DNA of 46,582 nt from Planococcus circulans (GCF_020023385.1 NZ_JAIQCL010000017.1:1-46582), one strand, 5' to 3'; positions 17,242 to 25,536 are shown, numbered from the stretch's first letter. Program-made: numbers and translations. Notes: generated by a model from the letters alone, not told the origin.

Positions 17242-17469
17242 TTAAAAGTTGTTGGACTGGTTTACAAGTAAATCCTGAACTTCGAAGTCCAGGTGATCAT
17301 CAAATTCTTCAACTAACGTAATTTGCTTCTTTTTCCCGGTTTCCAAATCCTCCTCTTTATAGACAGTCAACAAGCCATTCAACAATTTAACGGTTAAGAC
17401 ATCCCCTGCTTCGAGCCGGTCTTCGCGAGACAGCAAATAGCGGTCCAGCAGCTCCAATTTTTCAGTCAT
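17242..17469 (-). CDS. Small hypothetical protein coupled to virD4
   Basis: 75 residues: a helical start (KLELLDRYLLSREDRLEAGDVL) then a compact beta-rich part (TVKLLNGLLTVYKEEDLETGKKKQITLVEEF), possibly an SH3-like barrel. Its ATG overlaps the virD4 stop by four bases (ATGA), showing coupled translation. No family recognised with confidence. Confidence 0.55.
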   Translation of the reverse strand: MTEKLELLDRYLLSREDRLEAGDVLTVKLLNGLLTVYKEEDLETGKKKQITLVEEFDDHLDFEVQDLLVNQSNNF

Positions 17470-20006
17470 ATGGTTACACGCTCCTGTTCTTCTTTTAGTT
17501 TCGTTAAAACGCCGTTTATCTTCGTTAAGATCACGGAGCAGAACTTGTCTTCGATTTGGTGAGTGTTGGCCAAGATGAATTCCCGGAAGTCGACGATGCC
17601 CATGTCCAGGTAGTGTTCCGGGTGTTCATTGTCGATGTTTTTTAGGAATGTGCTGTTGAAGAGCTGCTCCACTTTGTAGTGTTCATTCACATACTGATTA
17701 AACGCCGTCTCTTTTTGCATTTTCGCTTTTCGCTTTTGATGCTTCGCAGCGCTGCTTTTCTGTTTGACCGAAGCGATGTCTACCGAACTTTCAGCAGCCT
17801 CTTTTTCTAGCAACTGTTTTTGTTCCTCTTGCTTCCTCAAGTTATCCGCAAAGTTGTTGGTGCGGAACGAAGCACGCAGCTGGTTCAGGTCCGTCATGGA
17901 ATGCTCACACGGTATATCGATGTCATTAATGGAGTTATCGGTGTTGTAGTATTCCGATAGATACTCCCAGCGGTACTTCAGCGCGGTTTTGCCGGTCAAG
18001 AAAATCGGGTAGGACTTGATTCGCTTCCGCTCCTTGTCTTGCCGCTTGATGATGCGGATCACGATCATCTCCCCTTCTTTCAGGCCCATGACTTCCGTGG
18101 CAGTCATCAGCCTCCTGGAATCCACGCTCTCTGTTTTGGATTTGCTCATGGATAGCGTCTGGCCAGAGCGGGACTTCGTGAGGATCGTTTCATCGCCGAG
18201 CTTCTTGGAAATTAATTCCGCCGTGGACTCGTCCGCAGTCAACAGATAGAGTGTATTCCCGCAGTTCCCGTCAATGGTCTTCCAATCGTCGCCATACAGG
18301 TTTTCCAGCTGGGCATACGCCTGGATGACCAAGTTGAAGCGAATATTCCGTCCCAGGCAGACCGTCACGATATTAGCCATGCCTTCAATCGCGGGCATGT
18401 TCCCGAATTCGTCCAGGATGAAGATGACTTCTCGATGGCATTTGCCACCTTCTGAGTTTGAGGCGATGCGGGCTAAGTTCGTATAGACCTGCTTAACGTA
18501 AAGGGACGCAATGACGTTCAACGTGGCGTCGTAATCCGGCACAATCATGAATACCGCGGTCGGCTTGTCGAATTCCATAATGGCTTGAATCTCGACGTTC
18601 CCGTTCGCCACTTCATATTCCAGGAGCCCTTCGTGAATCAGCTGGCCATCTTTCCGCTCCCGCTTCACCAGTCCGGTAATGTTCACCACCGTTTTTTCTT
18701 TGCCGACGGTTATGGTGAAGGAATCGTCAACTTTTAACGGGTTCTTATGGAATAGCGTGAACATGCCATCCGCATCGGTTCGGATGGTCGCGGTTTGATT
18801 ATCGGAGAACGTCACATGGATTCGCGTGTCTGGAGCAGCTTTCCCTTTGATCCAACGTGAAAATCCGATTTTCGACATATCGAATGAATTCCGGGATGTC
18901 AGCTTCGCCGTACCGTCCAGCGTGAAGACACCGAGTTTGGCATTGGCGTTGGCTAAGATGCTGGCTCGGGTTTGGCCTCCGGAGAAGTTGATGGTGGCGT
19001 ATTGCATTTTGGCTGGATGATTTTCTGGAAATTTGGAAAAGAAATCGTCTAGGGCACTGACTTCCTCTTTGGCTTTGTTTTTGACTGTCCGTGTCCCTAA
19101 ATCCGAGAGCATCAACGCCACGTTGTACATGTTGATTTTTTCCCGCTCGTGCTTGCATTGCTCGCATAACGCCAGAATCAACGCAGTACACAAATCCGTC
19201 GCCGAGTTCGCCCAGAACGGATCCTTCGCTTTCGGGTCGTGATAAAGCATAAAGGCCACGGAGCGGGCGTACTGTTGCGACAACGAAAAGTTGCCTTCCA
19301 TGAACGCATCGATGGTGAGCTGCAGCAAGTTGTAGGACATGCTCTGAATCGGATTCATAAGATTTAGCACTTCGACGTGATAGCCAAGCCCTTCGAGCGT
19401 ATCTTTGGAAGCAGCATAGAGCTCCCCTTTCGGATCATTCAGGATCATACTGGCTTGCTGTTCTGCGCGGCTGTAGATGTCGATGGCCGAGAACACGAAC
19501 GTCTCCCCTTTCCCGCTTCGCGTGGTCCCGATCACCATGTTGTTCACCGGGCTGTCGTCGATAAAGAGACTTTTTTTGTAGCGGCCCACCGGCACACCGC
19601 CACTCCCTTTGAACCGCTCCCCTTTTTCGGGGACATCTCGGTACTGTTGCTGGATCTCCTTGAACGTGGTGAAGCGGGCGCTGCCTTTCTGTTCTTTCCT
19701 GATTTGGCCATAGTTCGTGACGTATTTGAAGACGATCACGGCAGCCGCTACGAATGAAACCAGGCACAGCACACCATAGACGATGGATGCAGTTCCTAGA
19801 TAAGGAACACTGTAAATCATGGATGCTGTCAGCTGGATGGGTTCCGGTTCCAGTAGACTTTCGGTACCGAGTGTTTTCTGGAAGACCTCGACCATCAGAT
19901 TGACGAGGAAGTTCAGTAAAAAGAAAAAGACCGCGAACGATACTGCCAGGAGCAACAACGGAATCCCAACCTTCTTTAGGTAATACATAAATCTCTCATT
20001 GACCAT
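17466..20006 (-). CDS. VirD4-like type IV coupling protein with Ig-like insertion
   Basis: 846 residues. Two N-terminal membrane helices (about 13-38 and 70-93), Walker A GTTRSGKGET at 160-169, DPKGELY at 191-197, Walker B VIFILDEFGNMPAI near 527-540, and a Lys-rich tail. This is the CD1115/TrsK branch of coupling proteins, which deliver the relaxase-DNA complex to the channel. Between Walker A and Walker B, around residues 384-445, lies a segment with bacterial Ig/SpaA-type features (PDTRIHVTFSDNQTATIRTDADGMFTLFHKNP then FTITVGKEKTVVNITG) which ordinary members lack as far as I know. AAAGGAGG precedes the ATG. It is followed with a 4-base overlap by a small gene. Confidence 0.9.
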   Translation of the reverse strand: MVNERFMYYLKKVGIPLLLLAVSFAVFFFLLNFLVNLMVEVFQKTLGTESLLEPEPIQLTASMIYSVPYLGTASIVYGVLCLVSFVAAAVIVFKYVTNYGQIRKEQKGSARFTTFKEIQQQYRDVPEKGERFKGSGGVPVGRYKKSLFIDDSPVNNMVIGTTRSGKGETFVFSAIDIYSRAEQQASMILNDPKGELYAASKDTLEGLGYHVEVLNLMNPIQSMSYNLLQLTIDAFMEGNFSLSQQYARSVAFMLYHDPKAKDPFWANSATDLCTALILALCEQCKHEREKINMYNVALMLSDLGTRTVKNKAKEEVSALDDFFSKFPENHPAKMQYATINFSGGQTRASILANANAKLGVFTLDGTAKLTSRNSFDMSKIGFSRWIKGKAAPDTRIHVTFSDNQTATIRTDADGMFTLFHKNPLKVDDSFTITVGKEKTVVNITGLVKRERKDGQLIHEGLLEYEVANGNVEIQAIMEFDKPTAVFMIVPDYDATLNVIASLYVKQVYTNLARIASNSEGGKCHREVIFILDEFGNMPAIEGMANIVTVCLGRNIRFNLVIQAYAQLENLYGDDWKTIDGNCGNTLYLLTADESTAELISKKLGDETILTKSRSGQTLSMSKSKTESVDSRRLMTATEVMGLKEGEMIVIRIIKRQDKERKRIKSYPIFLTGKTALKYRWEYLSEYYNTDNSINDIDIPCEHSMTDLNQLRASFRTNNFADNLRKQEEQKQLLEKEAAESSVDIASVKQKSSAAKHQKRKAKMQKETAFNQYVNEHYKVEQLFNSTFLKNIDNEHPEHYLDMGIVDFREFILANTHQIEDKFCSVILTKINGVLTKLKEEQERVTI

Positions 20007-20051
20007 TTGCTAGCTTCCTCCTTTAGGAACTCGCGATACATGCCCCCTCTT

Positions 20052-21173
20052 TTATAGTGCAGCCAATTCATCTTTTTTCTTTTTCAGTTCAGTAGTGAGA
20101 CCTTTAATTGCCTTGTCGTCCTTTTTAGCGTCTTTTTTTGCATCCGCTAAGTTGGTTTCGAGCGTCTTGATTTCGGCTGTCAGCACTTCGTATAAATCGA
20201 CTTTCTGTTTCAGCTCCTCACTATTGTTGTTGTTTAGCTCTACTTTTGCCTCTTCGACCTTCCCAAGCTTCAGCAGACCATAGGTTTTCATTTCAGAACG
20301 CTCGACCGTCATGTTAATGGAAGGAATGTTCATCATCAATTCGTAATCGGCTTCATAGTAGGCCAGATCGAAACGGGCTTCGTTCGTCGGGTACAGCTGG
20401 TTGAACGCGTTGATTTTCTTGATCTTTTCCTCTTTGTCCAATTGAGGATTCTTCAGTAGGAGTGTTTCCACATACACAGTATCCTTCATGATCTGGACGG
20501 CCTTCTCGAATTCGTCCTTTTCTAAGTAAAGACTAGCCAAGATCCGCTTTTGGCTTTCGGTCAGCTCGTCCTTTGCTTCGAGGGATTTCAGGAACTCTGC
20601 CTCTTCTCCTAAAAGACCGTACTCATAGGTTTCGATGGTTTCTTCCTGCTGACTGACAATACTGCGTCCTTCCTCTAAGGCTTCTTCGTACTGAGCTTTC
20701 TGGAGAAAGTGCGAAACCCCCAAGAGCAGCAGTCCTGCTCCTAAGGCGACAGCCAACGAGTAGACCGTGACCCGCTGCCACTTCTTCAATCGGGAGATGC
20801 GATCTTTGTCGACGTTGATCAACGTCCGGTCGATCGTTTCTTCTTTCTTGAATTCTTCCGGCGTTAGCTTTTCAATCTGTTCCAGCAAAAAGAGCTTGTC
20901 GGCCTGCTTTTCTTTATCCACGCGGATCTTTGTTGCCTTGTCTTTGATTTGGTGATAAATGTTCGGGTAATCATAGGATCCGAAGTTGAACGCCCCTTTA
21001 TAGAGATCAAGGCCGTCTTTGCCAATCACAAAAAACTCCGCAGCTGCTTCTCGCTGTTCGTTGCGATACGTCAATTCCAACTCATGTGTCAACGCAACCG
21101 CTTGGCCAAAATCGAGTTTTTCGTGATTCGGTATTGCGTCAGCTGGTGCGCCCACAAATAATATCTTCAACAT
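20052..21173 (-). CDS. One-TM conjugation protein, TrsB/EssB-like (candidate)
   Basis: 373 residues: a cytoplasmic N-terminal domain of about 130 (FGQAVALTHELELTYRNEQREAAAEFFVIGKDGL), one membrane helix (about 138-158, VTVYSLAVALGAGLLLLGVSHFL), an alpha-helical, TPR-like outer part (about 165-330) and a C-terminal coiled coil (TNLADAKKDAKKDDKAIKGL). The kinase-like N-domain, TM, helical-domain layout recalls EssB/YukC of type VII secretion and the TrsB-type proteins of conjugative plasmids. The call rests on layout only. AAAGGAG precedes the ATG. It lies between the pilin-like gene and virD4. Confidence 0.6.
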   Translation of the reverse strand: MLKILFVGAPADAIPNHEKLDFGQAVALTHELELTYRNEQREAAAEFFVIGKDGLDLYKGAFNFGSYDYPNIYHQIKDKATKIRVDKEKQADKLFLLEQIEKLTPEEFKKEETIDRTLINVDKDRISRLKKWQRVTVYSLAVALGAGLLLLGVSHFLQKAQYEEALEEGRSIVSQQEETIETYEYGLLGEEAEFLKSLEAKDELTESQKRILASLYLEKDEFEKAVQIMKDTVYVETLLLKNPQLDKEEKIKKINAFNQLYPTNEARFDLAYYEADYELMMNIPSINMTVERSEMKTYGLLKLGKVEEAKVELNNNNSEELKQKVDLYEVLTAEIKTLETNLADAKKDAKKDDKAIKGLTTELKKKKDELAAL

Positions 21174-21244
21174 GTAGCAGTTCTCCTTTAGCCGGTTAAT
21201 AGAAAAAAGCCACTCATTCCGGAGCGGCTCTTCCTTTGTGCTTA

Positions 21245-21472
21245 TTAAAATTTAATGTTGCTGTCAATGCTTTCTGCAATACCGTAGGCACCCATCACAA
21301 TGACCAACCCTGCCGCTGCTCCAATAAAAAAGCCAATCGCTTTTGGTCGTCCACGATCGCCTCCTAGTATTAGAAAGAAACCGCCCACACAAAAAGCAAT
21401 CGCCGCGGCGATTAAGCCTAATCTTTGCGCCCATTCCAATATCGCTAGACCTGTCTCGATTAATCCATCCAT
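21245..21472 (-). CDS. VirB2-like small two-TM protein (pilin candidate)
   Basis: 75 residues with two membrane helices separated by a short basic loop: LGLIAAAIAFCVGGFFLILGG, DRGRPK, then AIGFFIGAAAGLVIVMGAYG. Size, glycine-rich helices and the position near the start of the tra operon match VirB2/TrbC-like pilins of Gram-positive conjugation systems. AGGGGAGGG lies upstream of the ATG. No signal peptide cleavage site is obvious. Confidence 0.65.
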   Translation of the reverse strand: MDGLIETGLAILEWAQRLGLIAAAIAFCVGGFFLILGGDRGRPKAIGFFIGAAAGLVIVMGAYGIAESIDSNIKF

Positions 21473-21499
21473 TTAAAACCCTCCCCTGCTATTAATTAC

Positions 21500-21691
21500 T
21501 TAGTTTTGTGAAGCCGAGCCAGGACTGGCGGCTTTTCGTTCTTTCTTTAAGAGGTTCATCAACAGCGGAATGTTTTCGGAAATCACTTCCCGGTGCTTCT
21601 CCTCTAACCAGTCATCGTAATCTTTGCCGTTATAGGCTAGGAGATCCTCTGCATTCGTCTTCAGTTCTTTTTGTTCTTTTGTTGCTGCCAT
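21500..21691 (-). CDS. Small hypothetical protein at the head of the tra operon
   Basis: 63 residues from the ATG at 21691 (AAAGGCGG eight bases upstream); the frame is open to 21730 but that part runs into an inverted repeat. Charged and helical (KEQKELKTNAEDLLAYNGKDYDDWLEEKHREVISENIPLLMNLLKKER). Not recognised. First gene after the 25-bp inverted-repeat leader. Confidence 0.55.
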   Translation of the reverse strand: MAATKEQKELKTNAEDLLAYNGKDYDDWLEEKHREVISENIPLLMNLLKKERKAASPGSASQN

Positions 21692-21720
21692 TCCTAAAAC
21701 CGCCTTTCGATTTGGTTGGT

Positions 21721-21979
21721 AGTAGCACACCCTTAAGAACAGTAAGGGTAGGCGAATTTATAGCAGGTTCATTCGCTAACTCTCTGCAGCTTATAGCTGC
21801 AGCGCACAGGGTTTTTAGCACACCCAGAACTAGAATCTGGCAACAGAACAACAGCCAGTTTTAGGAGACTCTGGCCAAACCATCTCGTCGTATATCCATA
21901 CCGCAAGTTGCCAGTTGCGACAGACACGCACTATAAAGTTGTCCTTTGTGTTGCTTACTGTTCTTAAGGGTGTGCTACT
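21721..21979. repeat. 259-bp leader segment bounded by perfect 25-bp inverted repeats
   Basis: Bases 21721-21745 and 21955-21979 are exact reverse complements; each arm contains AGTAGCACACCCTTAAGAAC. Inside lie another palindrome, CTGCAGCT-TAT-AGCTGCAG (21784-21802), and a partial copy of the arm (TAGCACACCC near 21820). The segment fills the gap between the repressor gene and the first tra gene. It may be a small non-autonomous insertion (MITE-like) or a long-range regulatory stem in the tra leader. No target duplication is evident. Confidence 0.65.
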
Positions 21980-21983
21980 GTAC

Positions 21984-22475
21984 TCATTTCACTTTTTTGA
22001 TACCCTTTACTTTCTGCAATTCGTCCTGGGCGTTTTTTCGCTTGGCCAACAGTCGCTTGTCCGAAATCACCGACCGTGTGCGGTAGTAGAGATCCGTGAT
22101 GTGGCGAACTTCTCCGGATTCCGTCTCGACGCCGACAGCCCCTTTCAATTCGTATGTCTTTCCTTCGAATGTTCTTAAGCTGGATGCCGATGCTAAGTCG
22201 TATAGATAAAACCGCTCTGCCATCTGATTACACCTCGCTTCCGTAGTCTTGTCCTTGAACCGGACATGTTCCCAGGGAAAGTTCTGCATGGACATCCCCA
22301 ATGACTCCACCAAAAGCCGGACATTTTGAGCGGAAGGGTTTTCGTTCTTCCGCTGTTCCCACATGCTGATGGTGCTTTGCGGAATCTGTTTGCCGGTCCT
22401 GTCGGATAACTCGGATTGGGAAATGCCGAGTGCCTTCCGTTGTTCCTTGATCCAGTCGCCAAACCATACGGGCAT
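21984..22475 (-). CDS. XRE-family repressor of the tra operon (candidate)
   Basis: About 163 residues. The N-terminal 70 form a Cro/CI helix-turn-helix (WFGDWIKEQRKALGISQSELSDRTGKQIPQSTISMWEQRK...). The rest is a non-enzymatic C-terminal part with short strands (TYELKGAVGVETESGEVRHITDLYYR) and a basic tail. The ATG at 22475 follows GAAAGGAGGGAGGAG. It is transcribed first, toward the tra genes, and three palindromic operators cover its own promoter, so autoregulation and control of transfer are likely. Confidence 0.8.
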   Translation of the reverse strand: MPVWFGDWIKEQRKALGISQSELSDRTGKQIPQSTISMWEQRKNENPSAQNVRLLVESLGMSMQNFPWEHVRFKDKTTEARCNQMAERFYLYDLASASSLRTFEGKTYELKGAVGVETESGEVRHITDLYYRTRSVISDKRLLAKRKNAQDELQKVKGIKKVK

Positions 22476-22522
22476 CTCCTCCCTCCTTTCAACGAGTCGT
22501 GAGTGTCCCAATGGATTAGTCC

Positions 22523-22585
22523 GAGTTTATCAGCATGCTGATATTATTTCAACAGTATACTGATAAATAAAACAGTATACTGATA
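22523..22585 (-). promoter_or_regulatory. Repressor promoter with three palindromic operators
   Basis: On the minus strand TTGAAA, a 17-base spacer and TAAACT form a promoter for the XRE gene. The spacer holds a perfect 16-bp palindrome TATCAGCATGCTGATA (22528-22543). Two further sites, AACAGTATACTGATA at 22551-22565 and 22571-22585, lie upstream with identical sequence and 20-base spacing. Centres are 22 and 20 bases apart, about two helical turns, as expected for cooperative dimers on one face. Confidence 0.75.
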
Positions 22586-22925
22586 CTAAAGTCCGTGAAA
22601 GCTTTAAGAATAGGATATAAAGAAAAAATGATTTCACAGTTTTTAAAGTGAAATAGGCTGAATATCAATGGGGAAAGTAATAGATTTTTCTTTAGCAGAA
22701 AATAAATTATTTGAAGTACTAGGAAAAAACACTCATACAATAACGACTATGTAATCATTTTTAACTTTTGTTCTTTTTTCTTCAAAAAGGTCTTATTGCC
22801 ATTGGTAGCTTCTGTCTATTGATGTTAAAATATCTTGAGTTAAAGATTTCGGAGTGAAGGGTGGGTCCTTGATGCTCCTGAAAATCCACAATATCGAATA
22901 GAATGGGAATGAAAAGAGGTATTGT
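22586..22925. other. AT-rich intergenic region
   Basis: 340 bases with no gene I can support. The plus-strand XRE gene must have its promoter near the right side; TTGATG at about 22869 with TATCGA 17 bases on is a weak candidate. Confidence 0.35.
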
Positions 22926-23150
22926 ATGCAAATTGATGAGGCCGTAACGAATCGTATCCAGCAGCTACTGAAAGAAAGAGGCTGGACACCCAATGAATTG
23001 ATTAAACGCTCAGGCATCAACCAATCTACGATTTCGGAAATCATGGCTGGCAGATCGAAGTTTCCACGGATTAGCACAATCCAAAAAATCGCTCACGGTT
23101 TCGGAATGACGTTATCGGAGTTTTTTGACCATGATATGTTTGAAGAATGA
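22926..23150 (+). CDS. Small XRE-family DNA-binding protein
   Basis: 74 residues, nearly all helix-turn-helix: RIQQLLKERGWTPNELIKRSGINQSTISEIMAGRSKFPRISTIQKIAHGFGMTLSEFFDHD. AAAGAGG lies six bases before the ATG. Proteins of this size act as simple repressors. It is divergent from the tra repressor and followed by a strong terminator, so it is monocistronic. It could be a copy-control repressor, since Inc18 plasmids carry a small Cop-type HTH protein, but its targets are unknown. Confidence 0.75.
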   Translation: MQIDEAVTNRIQQLLKERGWTPNELIKRSGINQSTISEIMAGRSKFPRISTIQKIAHGFGMTLSEFFDHDMFEE

Positions 23151-23226
23151 GTAAGTTATAATATAAAAAGGTTTATATAAAAGAAGAAGGCTTCATGTTT
23201 TCACCAGATTTATAAAGGAATATGAA

Positions 23227-23260
23227 AAAGGGCTGAGAAGTGATTCTCAGCCCTTTTGAT
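23227..23260 (+). terminator. Rho-independent terminator after small XRE gene
   Basis: Thirteen-base perfect arms (23227-23239 and 23244-23256, AAAGGGCTGAGAA) with a GTGA loop, then TTGATTT. Its A-rich left edge could also serve the opposite strand. Confidence 0.85.
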
Positions 23261-23404
23261 TTGTTCTATAATTGTTAACTCAATTAAATTCTATTCTTCT
23301 GTTATATGTAGTTTTAATAGAGTGAGTTACTTTAAAATCCTATACTTTCAAATTTAAGATTAGATATAGAATCTAAAGCCTTTTATAATCACTATCAGAT
23401 ATAC

Positions 23405-23442
23405 GCATGCTGGCATATGCATATACATGTATGCTAGCATAC
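23405..23442. repeat. Partition-type hexamer array 1 (5 units)
   Basis: Five hexamers fitting RYATRY (GCATGC, GCATAT, ATATAC, GTATGC, GCATAC) each followed by a 2-base spacer, starting at 23405, 23413, 23421, 23429 and 23437: an exact 8-bp period. It is the outermost array of four around the par-rep core. The 23266-24079 region has no gene. Confidence 0.75.
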
Positions 23443-23471
23443 GATAGACTAAAACTTTAAGCAAATTACAT

Positions 23472-23529
23472 CAAATCCCCATACCTAACTCAAGTAGATA
23501 TTTCTACTTGAGTTAGGTATGGGGATTTG
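23472..23529. repeat. Perfect 27-bp hairpin with 4-base loop
   Basis: Arms 23472-23498 and 23503-23529 are exact inverse complements around TATT; the arm starts CAAATCCCCATACC. No T-run follows, so it is not a standard terminator. It stands between arrays 1 and 2. It may be a cruciform or single-strand-origin-like structure, or a remnant of an insertion element. Confidence 0.7.
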
Positions 23530-23785
23530 TTAGTAAAAGTAAATGGAATTTCATAAACTAATGACCATGATTCTTCGGTGAAATTAAAGAGTAAAGTTTA
23601 TTAGTTTATTTGAGGGTTTTAGACACTTCTTTTTTAGCAAAAGAAATATAGACTCACCTTCTCATGTCTATTTAGTTTTCTGCAAAGAGAATAATTCCAA
23701 AGCAAATCTAATATCAAAGAGGAAATTTATATCTTTTCTCAATAACTAAACTCTCCTTTCTCCACTTATAGAACATCACACTAAT

Positions 23786-23871
23786 GTATACGCGCATACC
23801 AATATGTCTGCATGCTCGTATGCTGATATACTGGCATGCTAATATACCAATATGCTAGCATATTGGTATGC
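23786..23871. repeat. Partition-type hexamer array 2 (11 units)
   Basis: Eleven RYATRY hexamers in unbroken 8-bp register (first GTATAC at 23786, last GTATGC at 23866). All eleven fit the consensus; the two-base spacers vary (GC, CA, CT, TC, TG, TA). It ends about 115 bases upstream of the -35 box of parA. Confidence 0.8.
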
Positions 23872-23984
23872 AACTGAAGGAAACTTTTAAAATAGTATTA
23901 ACCTCAATTTTTCTTGATTATTGAATTAAAAATGCTGTGTCTTATCAAATGAACTTCCATATTCACAGAATTTAATAAAATATT

Positions 23985-24020
23985 TTGTACATACTTTTCC
24001 GCAGTGATATACTTGCATAT
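23985..24020 (+). promoter_or_regulatory. parA promoter overlapped by two hexamer sites
   Basis: TTGTAC (23985-23990), 17 bases, TATACT (24008-24013). Two hexamers in 8-bp spacing, ATATAC (24007-24012) and GCATAT (24015-24020), cover the -10 box. The RHH protein encoded by the second par gene could thus repress the operon, as omega does in pSM19035. A pair of hexamers could also arise by chance. Confidence 0.7.
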
Positions 24021-24079
24021 GAGTAGCGAAAACAGTTTATACCAATTTTAAGTATAATTTAAATAAGGGAGATGAGAAG

Positions 24080-24910
24080 ATGAAAGGTAAAGGTCGAGCA
24101 ACAGTAGTTACGTTTGGAAATTTTAAAGGTGGAACTGGAAAGACGACGAATAGCACTATGATTGCCTATGCACTCTCGAATATGGGTTATAAGGTTTTAT
24201 TAAGTGATCAAGATCCACAAGCGAATGCTACCAGTTTATATCTTAAAACTAAATCCGAGATTTCCGGTGAAATCGTAAGTTTTAAAAAGACATTAATGAC
24301 GGCTATTCAAGAGGAAAATTTAGGAGAAATTATTACAGAAATAAAAGAAAACCTGTTTCTCTTGCCAAGCTTTAGCGATTTTGCGTTATATCCGAGATTC
24401 TTGGAGAAAAAGTTCCCTAAGGAAGTCGATCGGGTCCAATACTTTTCAAAGTTAATCGGACCGCTTAAAAATGATTTTGATTTTATTTTCATAGATGTTC
24501 CTCCGACCATATCAATTATTACAGACTCGGCGCTCTACGCTTCAGATTATGTGGTGGTAGTTTTGCAAACTCAGGAACGTAGTTTACAAGGTGCAGAGGT
24601 ATTTACTACATATTTGCAATCTCTTATTGATGAATATGGTGCTGATTTAGATATTATTGGTATCCTTCCTGTTTTACTCAAAAATGGAGCTGCTGTTGAT
24701 TTGGCTACACTAGAGAATGCTAGAAATATCTTTGGGGAAGAAAATCTTTTCAAAATTGTCGTCAAAAACATGGAGCGTTTAAAACGTTTTGACATTACTG
24801 GTATTACTGATTACGATATGCATGATCGAAAAGTGCATGATAGTTATAAAGAGATTGCAAAAGAATTTATTTCAAGGCTAAATGCTGAACTTGAAAGGGT
24901 GAATATATAA
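24080..24910 (+). CDS. parA: ParA-type partition ATPase (delta/RepB/PrgP-like)
   Basis: 276 residues. Deviant Walker A FKGGTGKTT (Lys16 and Lys21), Walker A' LSDQDPQANAT (about 41-51) and Walker B FIFIDVPPTISII mark a ParA/Soj-like ATPase without an N-terminal HTH (type Ib). It would form an ATP-dependent gradient on the nucleoid that moves plasmid copies when stimulated by its partner. GGGAGATGAG lies before the ATG. The RHH gene follows two bases after its stop. The delta-omega pair of pSM19035, RepB-RepC of pAD1 and PrgP-PrgO of pCF10 share this arrangement. Confidence 0.9.
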   Translation: MKGKGRATVVTFGNFKGGTGKTTNSTMIAYALSNMGYKVLLSDQDPQANATSLYLKTKSEISGEIVSFKKTLMTAIQEENLGEIITEIKENLFLLPSFSDFALYPRFLEKKFPKEVDRVQYFSKLIGPLKNDFDFIFIDVPPTISIITDSALYASDYVVVVLQTQERSLQGAEVFTTYLQSLIDEYGADLDIIGILPVLLKNGAAVDLATLENARNIFGEENLFKIVVKNMERLKRFDITGITDYDMHDRKVHDSYKEIAKEFISRLNAELERVNI

Positions 24911-24911
24911 G

Positions 24912-25265
24912 ATGAGTAATTTATTAAATAAAAATCCGAAAAAGAAGTTATTGGATCGTGGGCCAAATATTGCTCCAACAAACCAGTTCAAAATGGAGTC
25001 GGTTGAACAAACTGAACGAGTTGTTGCAGAACCGGTCCAAAATTCTGAAATTAAGAAAGCGGCCTCTTCAGAAAGAAAAGCGACAAGTGTTAGAGTAAGA
25101 AAATCAACAAGAAATAAATTAAATGCTTTGGTTAGTTTAAACAAAGCAGAAACAATCGATGATTTGTTGGACATAATGATTGAAGAATATATGTCTGCTA
25201 ATCTTTTAAAAGATGAGAAAAAACAATTTGAGTTAATTTTAGAACTTTATAAATCAAAAGGTTAA
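24912..25265 (+). CDS. RHH centromere-binding protein (ParB analogue, omega/RepC/PrgO-like)
   Basis: 117 residues. The first 55 are polar and probably disordered, which in omega-like proteins is the segment that stimulates ParA. The C-terminal half is ribbon-helix-helix: ATSVRVRKSTRNKLNALVSLNKAETIDDLLDIMIEEYMS. It resembles the small DUF5388-type proteins after ParA in enterococcal plasmids. RHH dimers bind short repeats in tandem: omega binds 7-bp heptads, and RepC of pAD1 binds 8-bp iterons. The RYATRY arrays on both sides are therefore its expected sites. The gene ends in a strong terminator at 25269-25312. Confidence 0.8.
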   Translation: MSNLLNKNPKKKLLDRGPNIAPTNQFKMESVEQTERVVAEPVQNSEIKKAASSERKATSVRVRKSTRNKLNALVSLNKAETIDDLLDIMIEEYMSANLLKDEKKQFELILELYKSKG

Positions 25266-25268
25266 TCA

Positions 25269-25312
25269 AAACGCCTTAGTCTTTAATTCTGAGACTAAGG
25301 CGTTTTTTTTTT
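25269..25312 (+). terminator. Terminator of the par operon
   Basis: Fourteen-base arms (25269-25282, 25292-25305; AAACGCCTTAGTCT) followed by ten T. It separates parAB from array 3. Confidence 0.9.
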
Positions 25313-25325
25313 AATTATAAAATCT

Positions 25326-25467
25326 GCATACTGGCATGCAAATATACCAGTATACGTATATGCAAGCATGCAAATATACCTGCATATCAGCATGCGGATA
25401 TATTTGCATATACATATACCAGCATGCTGGTATATGTATATGCTGGTATGCAAGCATGCTAGTATAT
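25326..25467. repeat. Partition-type hexamer array 3 (18 units)
   Basis: Eighteen RYATRY hexamers in exact 8-bp register from 25326 (GCATAC) to 25462-25467 (GTATAT). Every unit fits; six are GCATGC. Spacers are mostly AA, CA, TG and GT. This is the longest array and lies between the par terminator and rep, together with array 4. Confidence 0.85.
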
Positions 25468-25536
25468 TTCCTTTCACACCCTATAAACCGTTGATATAGT
25501 AGGCTTTTAGAAGAGTAAGTATTTTTTCTTCTAAAA

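Noticed and set aside
25295..25477. Minus-strand frame rich in Cys, Tyr and Ile over array 3
   Set aside because: It is only the translation of the 8-bp periodic repeat.
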